From NCBI RefSeq assembly GCF_024713975.1, contig NC_091112.1:82001-146000 (forward strand): DNA of 64,000 nt, given 5' to 3'. Position numbers and translations under genes: made by a program. Shown in pieces: positions 25,508 through 48,300 of the stretch (within the stretch, counting starts at the first letter, position 1; every line of letters begins with the position of its first letter). Under the pieces are notes generated by a model. It had not been told where the DNA came from. It was given only the letters and a program-made list of their open reading frames with translations, and searched no databases. Source of the DNA: Paralichthys olivaceus. Its lineage: Eukaryota > Chordata > Actinopteri > Pleuronectiformes > Paralichthyidae.

Positions 25508-25925
25508 CTCTCTACTGATCGCATTATGAACTGAATGGAATATAATATCACCATTCTCTCAATGAACTCTAATGACCACTTATATCATTTGTGTCTTTAA
25601 TGGACAGATCATTTTCTTATTTGAAAATGAATTTGTTTTCTGTTGATTACTTGATATTTTGGTGAATATAAGTTCTTGATGTTTGTTTATTAATCATGTG
25701 TCTTTGATTTTTTTTTTTGATTTGAATAATTGATTGAATATATATTAATGGAACTTATTGATTGTGATTTATTTTCTTTTGATGCCTTTTGTCGCTGGGT
25801 TAACAAGCTATCTGGGTTAGCTCTCTTACCGTGAAATAGGTTCATAAATTAGCAGGTGAAGTAGCCCTGTCTGGCGCCCAACTCTTTTTTTGGGGGATAA
25901 TTTAGAAAAAACCTATTCTACAAGA
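25090..25925 (+). mobile_element. Possible LTR-retroelement fossil (LTR plus primer-site-like motif)
   Basis: About 800 bases of unique sequence end with TGGCGCCCAAC (about 25872), which resembles a tRNA-Lys primer-binding site of retroviral-type elements. No gag, pol or env remnant follows. If real, it is a solo or truncated, clearly broken and old copy. Boundaries and family are uncertain. Confidence 0.25.
25458..25505. repeat. Poly(C) followed by (CA)n
   Basis: A run of about 18 C then about 14 CA repeats. Confidence 0.95.
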
Positions 25926-26160
25926 TGACATCATCATGTGTGTTGTAACACGTTAATTTAACTGTTTGCATGTATGTTCATGGTGTAATGTGGCACACTG
26001 CTCCAGTCTTTATGCTAAGCTAGGCTAACCAGGTTATATAGCTGACTGGTCCGGTATGTGCTCCTGACCTCCAGGGGGCGCTGCAGTTGGAGAAAGGAAC
26101 ATCAGATCAGCTGCAGTAAACAGATTTTGTTCTTTCTCCTGTCAGGTACGCTCTTCCAAA

Positions 26161-32549
<6,389 letters not shown>

Positions 32550-34689
32550 CCAGAGGGGGCGCCGTTGTGACATCATCAAATCTTTTCTGACTGAATCTAA
32601 AACATTTTCAAAGAGTCTGAGACAGAAGTGAATCGAGACCTGAGGGACGTGATGTTTACCTCGTCTGTTACAAGATGGATCTTCAGTGGCGCTCGCTGAG
32701 ACAAATTAACGACGTGAAGCCCGGCGAGGGAGGAGAGGAAACTCTGTAGGTGAGAAGGTAAACTGCTGGTGAAGAGCAGAAATTATCATCTGATAACCGA
32801 TAAAATCATTTCGTCATTTATCGAGCTCAACAGTATCACAGATTTTTATTTCTGGCAGCTGATTCGACGACTACGTTTTATTTTTATTTGTTTAACTTTT
32901 TTGAACATTTCTTATTAATAATTAGATTTTTATCTTGTGATGAGTAACTGAATCTTTTCTGCTGAATCTGCAAAAAGATTCATGACCAAAGAACGTTTTT
33001 TCAGATTCATGGGAAACGTTTTTTTCCTGGTTGATTTCAGATCCTAATATTTCATTGTTAAGTACTCAGAAACTGAAAGTAATTTAAGTTTGATCGTCTC
33101 CTGCTTCATGTCAAGAAAATCTGAATCAAACTGATGAAGCTCAACAGGAGCTTTCGTTTCCTCTGATCAGTTTTCTGAATAAAACACAAACTGGTTTAGA
33201 AAGAAAGAAAAGAGGCAGAAATCGTCTCGTCTCGAATTTAGTTTGAAATAAGTCTGAGACCAGATTTCATCATTTTTATTTAAACTCTGTTCTTGAATCA
33301 GATCAGCTCATTAGCTCTTTGACACAACTGTTATTATCCTCAAAGGTAAAATCATTTGTTAATTGACAGAAAAGTCCAATATTAACCAGCCAAGCTGTGA
33401 AAAGTTTCAAAGTGTCATCAGAGTACCAGGGGTGCGAGAGAGCGCTCTGACAGAACATCTATTTTTGGTACGAGAAAAGTATTTTTGGCAGAAGTCAAAT
33501 CTAAATATCAGCAGCGTTTGATTAAATGAGATTTGTTGATGCGGTGTCACTGCTGCATTGATTGTTTTATTTCAAGTTCATCAAATTCTGGTTTAGTTAA
33601 AGGTCCGAGTTGAATTTCATAAAACAAAGATTTGTCTTGTTTTAAATGACATTATGACACTAATGAGAGAGTTGAATGAATTCTACAGTTTCATATTAAT
33701 TATCGTTTTATTTACTTGAATAGTTTCATATTCAGTTTGAACCAAAACATAAAGAAACAGTTGAACTGATAATCACAGAACGAGAGATGAACTCTACTTC
33801 TGTTTGGCAGAAAATCTATTTTTCCTCCAATGATCAATAACGATCAGTTTCCTTAATATGTGAATGTTTTTTAAATTGTTCATCAAACGTATGTTAACGT
33901 CAGAACAGACGAATTCTCAGTATTGACAAGTCAAATCTTTGCCTGATGTTGTGAAGCTGGTTTTCCTTTGTGTCGGCTTTATTCCAGTGGATCTCACCTG
34001 TGTGTTAACGAAACTTACTAAAGTACAATGACGTTTTTCTTATGAATCTCACTCTTTACATTAAAATACTCGTTTAATAGAATTTAAATTGATTTCAGTC
34101 AACGATGTATACAATTCAGCAGATTTAGCTTGTGCTACCTGAACTAGCAGAGGCTAGTTAGCAAGCTGCTTTAAGCTCGTCACTACTTGTATAAATCAAA
34201 ATACAGATAACATTGTTAGGCTTTTAGCATTGAAGCTAAGTCATTGTCATGCTAATGACCAATAAGCTGTGGCCGTCATATAATCATCGAGCTAAAACTG
34301 AATTATTAAAATTTTCCATTCATTCATATTTATTCTTGTTTACAAAATAGATATAGTAAATATAATGGAGAAAAAAATTCCTCTGAATTTTCCACAACAA
34401 TTAAGTTTGAAGATTTCGTTTTTACTCTGATGGAATTGTGATTCAATTTATTTGTCATTGGCTGCAACAAAGTGAACGAATACAATACATATCTATTAAC
34501 TGTAAACAAGCTCTTTCAGTAGTCACTTCAGTGAGCAGCTCGGTAGCTGAACCAGGCCAGTTAGCTAGATAACGCCTCATTTTTACATTATACAGTGTCA
34601 CTTACTTCAGTTTTTATTCTAATTTTATATTTCTATTATTATTCTTGTCTTTAACTGTGACGGAAAATATCAGTTTGTGATAAAATGAT

Positions 34690-34765
34690 TCAATTAAATT
34701 GTATTTGTATTGCGCCATATCATAATATTCATAATCTCAAGGCACTTTACATGGAAGGATAATCA
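34690..34765 (-). mobile_element. 3' tail of LINE/SINE, reverse copy
   Basis: On the minus strand it reads ATGTAAAGTGCCTTGAGATTA then ATGGCGCAATACAAATACAA, the same tail as at 11882-11958. Confidence 0.6.
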
Positions 34766-35689
34766 GTAGTTTTCAACCTGATGAAAAGTGACATTATTTG
34801 AATTAATCATAAAGACACTATAACAACTTCACACTGGAATAAAGCCAACGTCAGTTGTTGTGAAGGTTTTTGGTTTTGACCACTATTGAAGGAGAGGCAC
34901 ATGTTAGCTTCTGCTAGGTGTTAGCCTGCTACTTAACATTACACAAAGATGCAGCTGTGACTAAAGTTTACCTGATACGCAACTTAAATAGCAACTTTTC
35001 TTCTTTTTTTCCCTTTGTGAATATGTATGTATGTAAATTAACTGAGAGATGCCTTTAGACTGATCAATGCAACGGGAGGACGAAGGTTTTGAAGTGTCCG
35101 ACTTGAAAAGTGCGAGATGTTTGACCACATCAAGGACGAGTTTCAACACTTTAACGTCTCCTCTCTGAGTTTTACTAATATAAAGTCCATTTCAACATTT
35201 TGATCGTGGAAACATTCATGAAACATAAGCTGAAATTTCAGAATTAAAGTGATTATCAGATAAAAGCTAAATTCCTTTAATGTGAAGTCAAAAGCTGCTA
35301 AAATACTGATTGGCTTCTGGTGCATGTGGAGACGACTACATGATGGACGGATGAAACTCGTCCCTGAGACTGAAAACCTTTCTTTGCCTTTTTTCTTTCA
35401 TCATCAGCTCTAAATGTTTCAACTTCTGATGTAAAAAAAACTCTAAGTGCTTTGATCCTGAATGAAAAAGTCAATTGTAAAGTTTTGTTCATTTTTCATT
35501 TTAAATGTTGAAGACTAAATCCATTAAAACTAATTTACTTTCATTTTCTGAAGCATCTTGTGAGTTTCTGTTCAAATCAAACAAACTTTTAGTTCTATTG
35601 ATTTCAATGGGAAATGCCAAGGAAGCTGTTATGTGTATTGAGTGTGTGTGGGTGTCTCTCTCTCTCTCTCCCTTGCTCTCTCCTCCCTT

Positions 35690-36235
35690 TGTCCTGCAGG
35701 TGAGAAGTGGAAGATTGGCGGCCAGCTCCAGAAGATCTGTGGATTGGCTCACACTCCAGCCAAGTAGCCAATCAGAGAGGGAGGGCACCGTTTAAAAAGC
35801 CTCGGTTTGGCTTTGTTCTCGTTCTGTTGCCTTCTGTCAAGGAAGGTTTGTGGTGGGGAGGCTGAACTGAGGTAAGGCGGGGGTACCCTCTGCATTCACA
35901 CACGTAGGATGAATTTGTTACTACACTAGGTTATGGGTTGTTGCCACTGATGTACTTTTATTAGTTTCAGTTTCAGATAGTCAGGCCTTTGTGTTCTTTT
36001 TCTTTCTCACGGATAGAGTTGAGCTGGGCCCTAATTTGTTGTACTTTGTTTATTTTGTTTGGCACAACCCCCCCAGTTCCTCCTCCCCCACATGTTTCAA
36101 ACCTATGTTTGTTGTTTACCTTTTTTAATTGTAAATAAACCTTTTTCTTTGACTGCCTCACGTCCACCCTGAGTTCTTTCTTTGTTGATTGTCAGCGTTA
36201 TTGTTTCTGCAAACAGGGAAACGTAACAGATGCTA
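35690..36235 (+). mobile_element. Possible LTR-like fossil or retroposon end
   Basis: The segment has a CCAAT box and TTTAAAAA upstream, and AATAAA then a GCCTCACGTCCACCC-type stretch at its end. That is the arrangement of promoter and polyadenylation signal seen in LTRs. No internal genes or terminal repeats were found, so if it is an LTR it is a lone, old, broken copy. A noncoding host exon is the alternative. Confidence 0.2.
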
Positions 36236-36894
36236 ATGAGGCTAACATCATGTGACATATCTGAAGGATAAAACTATTTTTCACTGTGTGAAGAAAAGTG
36301 AGCAACATTAGGTTTCACTGTGTTTTTCTTTTAAACTCTACCACCCGGTCCAACTTTACTGTTATTAGATCTTCAAAAGTTTCTACGTAGTTTAATACGA
36401 AGTTGTCTGCACTCACGAAAGATCATTTATGAATCTTGTAATTATAACAGATGTCTTAGAATCACTGGATTAATTGACAAACACACTTTCATTAAATTTA
36501 AAAAAAATCAAATAGTAAAATTACAAACCACAGTATTCACGAATAAAATAATAAAAGAAAACGAATCTCATATTCTATTAAATATGAGATTCTTATTTCA
36601 TAATTATTAGAAATGTATTTTGTTTATTAGGAACAGATTCCCTCATAATTCTGATTTAAAAACAAATATTTTCACAGATCTTTGTGATGATGGAATAAAA
36701 ATCTTTATAACTAGGAATCACTAAAAAGGGTTTTTTAATGAAAAGATATTTTCCTGTGGAACTTGATCTTGTAACGACGAAATATTCTAATGTCTTAACA
36801 GTTTTATCTCTAATTTAAAAAATGTATCTCCTTCATTTTAATGAACTTCTACGATAAATAGATTTTAATTCAAATTAGAAAAACTAAATTACAG

Positions 36895-37507
36895 TCAGTG
36901 ATCGTCTTTATATACAGTCAGTGATGGTCTTTATATACAGTCAGTGATCGTCTTTATATACAGTCAGTGATCATCTTTATATACAGTCAGTGATCGTCTT
37001 TATATACAGTCAGTGATCATCTTTATATACAGTCAGTGATGGTCTTTATATACAGTCAGTGATGGTCTTTATATACAGTCAGTGATCGTCTTTATATACA
37101 GTCAGTGATCATCTTTATATACAGTCAGTGATCATCTTTATATACAGTCAGTGATCGTCTTTATATACAGTCAGTGATGGTCTTTATATACAGTCAGTGA
37201 TGGTCTTTATATACAGTCAGTGATCGTCTTTATATACAGTCAGTGATCATCTTTATATACAGTCAGTGATCATCTTTATATACAGTCAGTGATCGTCTTT
37301 ATATACAGTCAGTGATGGTCTTTATATACAGTCAGTGATGGTCTTTATATACAGTCAGTGATCGTCTTTATATACAGTCAGTGATCATCTTTATATACAG
37401 TCAGTGATCATCTTTATATACAGTCAGTGATCGTCTTTATATACAGTCAGTGATCATCTTTATATACAGTCAGTGATCATCTTTATATACAGTCAGTGAT
37501 GGTCTTT
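36895..37507. repeat. 23-bp satellite array B with 6-monomer higher-order repeat
   Basis: Twenty-seven copies of the 23-bp unit (CAGTCAGTGAT followed by CATC, CGTC or GGTC, then TTTATATA). Reading the variable triplet, monomers 7-24 are three exact repeats of the order ggt-ggt-cgt-cat-cat-cgt, a 138-bp higher-order unit (about 37035-37450). The orientation is opposite to array A. Confidence 0.97.
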
Positions 37508-37509
37508 AT

Positions 37510-38690
37510 TTGCTGTCACTTTATATAAATATATAACCTCCTCTGTGGAGTATAAAAATAAAACGAGTCAACACGTCAGTTGGATTTAATTTTTATTGAC
37601 AATAATTAAATAAAAAGGTGAAACAGTGACGCTGTCACACAAAATAAAAAACAGGAAATACAGACCACGCCCCCAAACACACAAAAAAGCATGATGGGAA
37701 AGTTTTCAGTTAAATCAGACGTTTTATTTTCAGTTTTAAGACGTGAACATTTTATCCGTGGCTTTAAATCAGGAAATAATTCGTTTTTAAAAAGCTAGAA
37801 AAAGGATAAAAGATTTAATTTCATTCTTTTATTTCACGTCTCAACAGAAACTTAAGTTTCATTCTCTTTTTCTTTAACTTTGAGACAAAAACTAAAACAA
37901 ATCAAAATGAAGAATAAACTTTTGTTTTGAGTATAAATTTGGTTTAAAATTTAATTTAAAATCACTAATTTGATCGTGATCATATTCTGATGAGACAACG
38001 TTTGGAAATCTGGACATGAATCTAAAGACTCGACAGTTTTATCTTTCAAACTAAATCAAATCATTTCTGTGATGTCATGATTAGTCAAAATTAAATTACT
38101 AATTAAGAATTTCAGAAGTGAGATAATAATGTAGAACTGTGACGAAGTGCTCGGACGGAAAATGTTACTTTTATGTCAAATTAATTAAATAAGTTCATCT
38201 GAGTCACTTTTCATAAACAAGACGATGGGTTAATTTAACTTAAATAAACAGTCAAAGTGTGAAGTCACGTGACAAGTTTTCAGGTCATTTACGCACAGAT
38301 GACATCACCTGGTGCCAGTGTCTGATAATTCAACTGATGTTTCATTGATTAGTTTTAGTGATCAGTTATAAACCGATTAGACAAATTAACATTTCACTGA
38401 TTTTAAAATCAAACACAGGACTTTTCATTGATTTCATCGATGACCTGATCTTTAAACTTTATGTTTAAACAGATCATTTAATGTTATTACTGTTTCGTGT
38501 TTCAGTTCAAACTTTATATTGATGTGATCATTGGTTTATAACTCATCAATTAAATAACTTTATTGACAATAAAGAAATTAGTTAAATATATTTCAGTTTT
38601 TACACTTTCAACCAGACTGTTTTCATTTCATACAAATTTACAAAACCTGGATTCACAAACTGTTTCCTGTCGGACAAAGCACTGGGGTTT
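37510..38690. other. Unique AT-rich spacer / mindy1 3'UTR and flank
   Basis: Contains 'tttttattgac'-type sequence and several AATAAA on the minus strand that could end mindy1. No exon seen. Confidence 0.4.
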
Positions 38691-38697
38691 GGCATCG

Positions 38698-38699
38698 AG

Positions 38700-38765
<66 letters not shown>
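38698..38765. repeat. (GT)n/(CA)n starting at the mindy1 stop codon
   Basis: About 32 dinucleotide repeats. In the mindy1 mRNA they are (CA)n and begin within two bases of the stop codon at 38766. Confidence 0.95.
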
Positions 38766-43220
<4,455 letters not shown>

Positions 43221-44330
43221 CAGCTTATTGATGGATCAAAACAAAGGCTTCGCAGAGCAGAACACTATCAAACAGTCAGACAGAAGTCCAAGGACTGAGG
43301 CCTTCGTCAGAGACAGCTGCAGTGTCCACACGTTCTCAAACTTTAAACGCACTGATCTCAGGTGAGGTGGAGGCTGCCCCTGTTGAGGGTCACAAAACAA
43401 ACGCACCTGTTTCCAGCACAAGTCAAGACTGGTGATGAATGAAGAGAATCTTCACAGTGCCACGACGATGGAGGATTATTTCAGTTTGTTGTCTTAACCA
43501 TGAACAGATGTCCTGTCAGACCTGAAGAGACACAATTATAACTTCATCACTCACACGGTTTCACTTTGCTCCTCAGAAACATGATTCAGTGTGAAGATGA
43601 TGAAGAACATGATGAAGAACAGGCTGGAGAGAAGGACAGAGAACAAGATGGAGAACAGCTGGGGAACATGAAGAACATGATGGGGAACATGATGAAGAAC
43701 AGGCTGGAGAGAAGGACAGAGAACATGATTGAGAACATGATGGGGAACATGATGAAGAACAGGCTGGGGAACATGATGAAGAACATGGAGAACATGATGG
43801 AGAACATGATGAAGAACATGATTGAGAACATGATGGGGAACATGATGGGGAACATGATGAAGAACATGGAGAACATGATGAAGAACAGCTGGATCTTTAC
43901 TTGCTTGTGTGTGAACACAGCCGGAAGTACCAGTGAGTGAATGTGGGTCAGAGTTCATCAGATTGAGGAGGACCGGACTCAAACAACTGCTGAACTTCCC
44001 GTTGACGCTGTTCGGTCACCGCCGGTTCCCCGGTGCTTCTCCCGAACACAAACCGGGAACCTGCGGCTGAAGCCTCCGTTAAACTGTCTAAGCTCAGACT
44101 CTCAGTCCCGGAACTAGCAGCTAGCACAGCGAGCTAACCCAGACAAATTGTGTGTGAAGCCGCAGAGACGTGAACTGACCCCGGAGCCGCTGACGGTCGG
44201 TGGATGAATCGCTTCTGACCGGAAACACCGGAGCTTCCGATTTACGGTGAACGTGAAGGTTGTTTACATTTCTCCCTGGTCACGGGCCCCGCCCACCACA
44301 GGGCGCAAACATGTCACCACGTCACATCCG
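43221..44330. promoter_or_regulatory. mindy1: mindy1 5' region: 5'UTR, minisatellite and GC-rich promoter
   Basis: The mindy1 coding start is at 43220. GC-rich sequence at about 43970-44320 ('cggttccccggtgcttctcccg', CCGGAAGT-like sites) is the likely promoter on the minus strand, with a noncoding first exon. Exact start not readable. bnipl diverges downstream. Confidence 0.35.
43595..43895. repeat. GAACATGATGAAGAACATG-type minisatellite
   Basis: Units of 12-15 bases (GGGGAACATGATG, AAGAACATGATG, GAGAACATG) with larger repeated blocks such as AAGAACAGGCTGGAGAGAAG (twice). Lies in the mindy1 leader region. Frames on both strands are open by composition only. Confidence 0.9.
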
Positions 44331-45390
44331 CTCAACTTTGAAACACGCTGCGTTAGCTGTTAGCCACCTAGCTCCTTTTTATTTACATTAAATTACAACT
44401 CAGAGAAGTTTGTCACTCGCAGCAAACAGAGTTAATGACGTAAACACGAACTACTGTTGTTTAAAGATGCTCATCAACAGAATAAGATCCACGTCACGTG
44501 TCCTTCAGTTCATCACGAGCAGAAAACAAACTCACCTTCACCTCCATGATCCGTCACCGACTGCTGCGTTACATGTATGTTACAGAGCAGCTTTGACGGG
44601 CGGAGCGGTCACCGCTGCTGTTAGTCACTGATAAACTCCGCTCCACCGGAAGAACACGGTCAGTAAATCTAATACCCTTCCGAAATGTTGAGATGAGACG
44701 GAGTCCCCGCTCACCCGGGACGGGCGGTGTTTGATGACGGACCGAGTTTTACTTAGATTTTCATCAAGTGATTCATTACTTCTCCTGAATTTATTTATTA
44801 TTTTATATTATGTCACCTTATATATATTATTATATAATATAATTCAATATCGTATTATATTATAGTATGATTACAATAGATTATAATATAACAAATATAT
44901 TATAGTATTTTTTATCATAGTATAATATATTATATTGCTTGTGTCTTTATTCTGACATGCTTAGATTTTTGGTTTGGTTTTCAGTAAAGGGGTCCAGCAA
45001 GAGGCTGTGGTGCATGCTGGGAGTTGTAGTCGAACCTGCAGCAGGAGCTGTAGAAGGAGTTTAGTTTCAGCCTGTTTATTTTAGTGATGATGTTAAATCA
45101 CATTGTATTAATACGTCTTTCTCCTTTTCTATTCTGTTCTGTTGTATTAAGTTCTGTTCTGTTAGGTAATGTTCTGTTCTATTCTGTTCTGTTGTGTTGT
45201 GTTCTATACTTTTCTATGTTCTATTCACCACATTCACACCTAAACCATCAGCAGGTATGAACATGCTCGACCACACCTCTGCTTGTACATGCCCTCGCCA
45301 TGACAACGTGCCACACCTCTGCTGAAAGTAGAGAGAGAGAGACAGACAGGTGAGGAGTCAGAGTCCACTCATAACCTGATAAACATTGTG
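44331..45390. other. Spacer between divergent mindy1 and bnipl
   Basis: 44815-44935 is an AT-only stretch (TATATTATAGTAT type). 45110-45230 is a (TTCTGTTCTATTC)-type simple repeat. Otherwise unique; the promoter and 5'UTR of bnipl are expected in the last few hundred bases. Confidence 0.45.
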
Positions 45391-48300
45391 ATGTCATCAG
45401 GTGATGTCATCAGGTGAGCAGCAGGTTTACCTCAGACCTGTTTGTCCTGAACTCGTCTCACTGCTCGTACCTGTCTCACCCTCCTGTTGACTGGCGGAGA
45501 GAGCGTCTACCTGCTGTAAGTTTCCTTCTCTCACCCGTTCTTTAGTTTGTCTTTAGTCTTCAGCTGTTTAGATCAAGTTTACTATGTTGACAGAGTATTT
45601 GTGGAGTATTTATACTTGGTTCTGCTCTGAAGCAGGTGAAGCTCTGACCTTGTTACGGGTGAACACACGTCACAGTTTGCTCGACACATTCAACTGGTAA
45701 ATAACGTTCATATTTTCCTCAGTTCTGTCAGAAAAATGTTTCAGCTTCTCAAAGAGAGAAGAAACGTTGTGTTTTAGAAACTGTGACATTGAAGTATTTC
45801 TACCCCAGCTGGTTCACGAGTAGTATCAAGGCTGGAACATGTAGCCAGGACAGATTTAAAGTACAAACAAGATACTGAGGGAAACAAAACATGAAAATGA
45901 CATCAATGAGAAATTATTCTCAAATATTATCAGTGTGTCTCTGTTTGCAGGTCGTCACAGGCAGCGGACGACATCGACACCACAGACACCACAGACACCA
46001 TGACTAATACCACTGATACTCCTGATACTACTGATACAACTAATACTGATGATACTACTAATACTACTGACACCACTGATACTACTGACACCACTGATAC
46101 TACTAATACTACTGACACCACTGATACTACTAATACTACTGACAGCACTGATACTACTGACACCACTAATACTTCTAATACTACTGACACCACTGATACT
46201 ACAGACACCACTGATACTACAGACACCACAGACACCATGACTAATACCACTGATACTCCTGATACTACTGATACAACTAATACTGATGATACTACTAATA
46301 CTACTGACACCACTGATACTACTGACACCACTAATACTACTAATACTACTGACACCACTGATACTACTAATACTACTGACACCACTGATACTACTAATAC
46401 TACTGACACCACTGATACTACAGACACCACTGATAATACTAATACTACTACAACTGACACTACCAATACTAATACTGCTGCTGCTGCCACTTGTACTACT
46501 GATACTACAACCGATACTACTACTGATATAACTACCACAGATACTAAGACAGTAGCTACATGTTGTACTTCAGCTCCCACTACAACTCCTCCTGATGAAC
46601 CAGGTACTAATACGTTTTCCAAGAAATCATCTGTTTGTGTCAGTATTTGTTTAAAGCTCCAGTGAGTCAGATTCAGGTGAAAGGATCTATTGTCAGAAAG
46701 TTAATGCAGAATAATCCTCATCATGTTTTCACTAGTTCATCAAAATACTTTATATTCAAACACTTTATATTTACATGGAGGGGACCCTCTCTACGGAGGC
46801 CGCCATGTTTTTTACATTAGTCTGACTGGACAAACTAAAACCTTTTGAGTTTTTGTGAAGGAGTCAGAACTTCATGTAGAATCTTAATGTTTAAGTTCCT
46901 GATGTGAGTAAATCAACTTTCTCTCAGAGAACAAACGTAACCTTGACTTTAAAAATCCAATATTCTGTTTATTCAACAGTCAAATGTAAATATTTCTTAT
47001 CGTCTTCCTCAGAGGACACAGGTGAATGTGTTGCCATGGCAGCGACAGCAACAGAAAGGTGTGTCATCTCTTTTCATGTTGAAATCTCTTTGTTTATAAG
47101 ATGAGGAGGAGATGGAGAGAGACACGTCCACTGGAGAAGAGAAAGGTGAGGACACACGTCCGTCTTCACGTCCTCAGATTAAACTCTGTCCTCATCATCT
47201 CTTTGTCTCCAGCAGGTGATGACGAGCAGCTGTGTGATCTCCTCACAGGTAGCTTCCTCTCTGCTTTTCCTCCTCCCTCTTTTACTTGTCTCGTTGTTCT
47301 GTCTGACTTCCTGTCTTCATCCTGTCGTCAGGAGCAACAGAGGACGAGTCTCAGCAGAAATCATCGACTCCGACGAGAGACAGACCAGGTACCAGATCTA
47401 AATCGTCCTTACACCATAGAGACAAAGAGGGTAAGGTTAGGATTACATATAAAACTTACAAATTATGAAATTAAATCATAAAAACATTAGAAATAAAATA
47501 TGAAAAATAACAATAAGATTTAAATTAACGAAACTTTAATAAATAATTAATAGCCATAATCATAATCACACAATAACAGGAAACTTGAATACAAATATGG
47601 AAATAAACCATAATCAAATACAATATGAACCTGCCTACAATAAAATAAGAAGATAAAAATTGATTGATACCATATAAATAAATGACAAAATGAAAATAAA
47701 AGCATAAATTCTACACACAAAACTTTATAATAGATCAGTTATATAATCCACTCAGTTTTAAGTTTAAAATAATATCATATGATATATTAATATATTTAAG
47801 TCACTTCCTGTCTTCAGATCCTCCCAGCACTCTGCTGTTGTCAGGGTTACGACCAAAGAAGAAGAAAGTGCTGGTGGCTCCAGCTCTCAGTCTGTCTCTA
47901 GGTAACCAACACACTTCCTGTTCTGCACGTGACTATGTTTTAAATTTGAATATGAGTTAACGTTGATGATCGTCAGGTCGCAGTGAGTCCACCGTCTCTG
48001 ACGACTTCCCCTCTGGCTTCCTCTCCCCCTCACCTGAAGACCACGATGACACTGGGCTCGACCTCGATCTCGACGCCATGGAAACACCCTCAGACAGTGA
48101 ATCACTGCTCTTCCCGATCTACGACTTGGATCTGGAAGGTGAGAGGTCAGAGGTCACTCAGCCGCTGGGTTCAGGTGAGAAAATCAAAAACTGATGTTGG
48201 ACTTGCTTCCCAGATGACCTTCGGCGTCTTGGCGTGGCGTCCCACCGTCACAGACCCATCGGATCCAGGTCTGTCAGGTCGGACCAGAGTGAACTGGGAG

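Larger units (their letters stand above)
32550..36890. other. pi4kb 3'UTR and convergent spacer
   Basis: The 3' end of pi4kb is not definable by eye; an AATAAA near 33178 is one candidate. The rest is AT-rich unique sequence, with a reverse LINE/SINE tail at 34690-34765 and a possible LTR-like segment at 35.7-36.2 kb, listed separately. No coding exon recognised on either strand. Confidence 0.5.

Noticed and set aside
36895-37507. CRISPR-like appearance of regularly repeated 23-bp units
   Set aside because: Head-to-tail monomers with no spacers, in a vertebrate genome.
45930-46622. Minus-strand Val/Ser/Leu frame opposite the bnipl repeat exon
   Set aside because: Repeat period is a multiple of 3, so it is open on both strands; splice and phase evidence supports only the + strand.
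47013-47021. A 9-nt bnipl microexon (AGGACACAG) or a longer exon to 47058
   Set aside because: The longer version shifts the frame into a stop; the 9-nt version fits the phase but the direct join 46603/47101 is simpler. Left open without transcript data.
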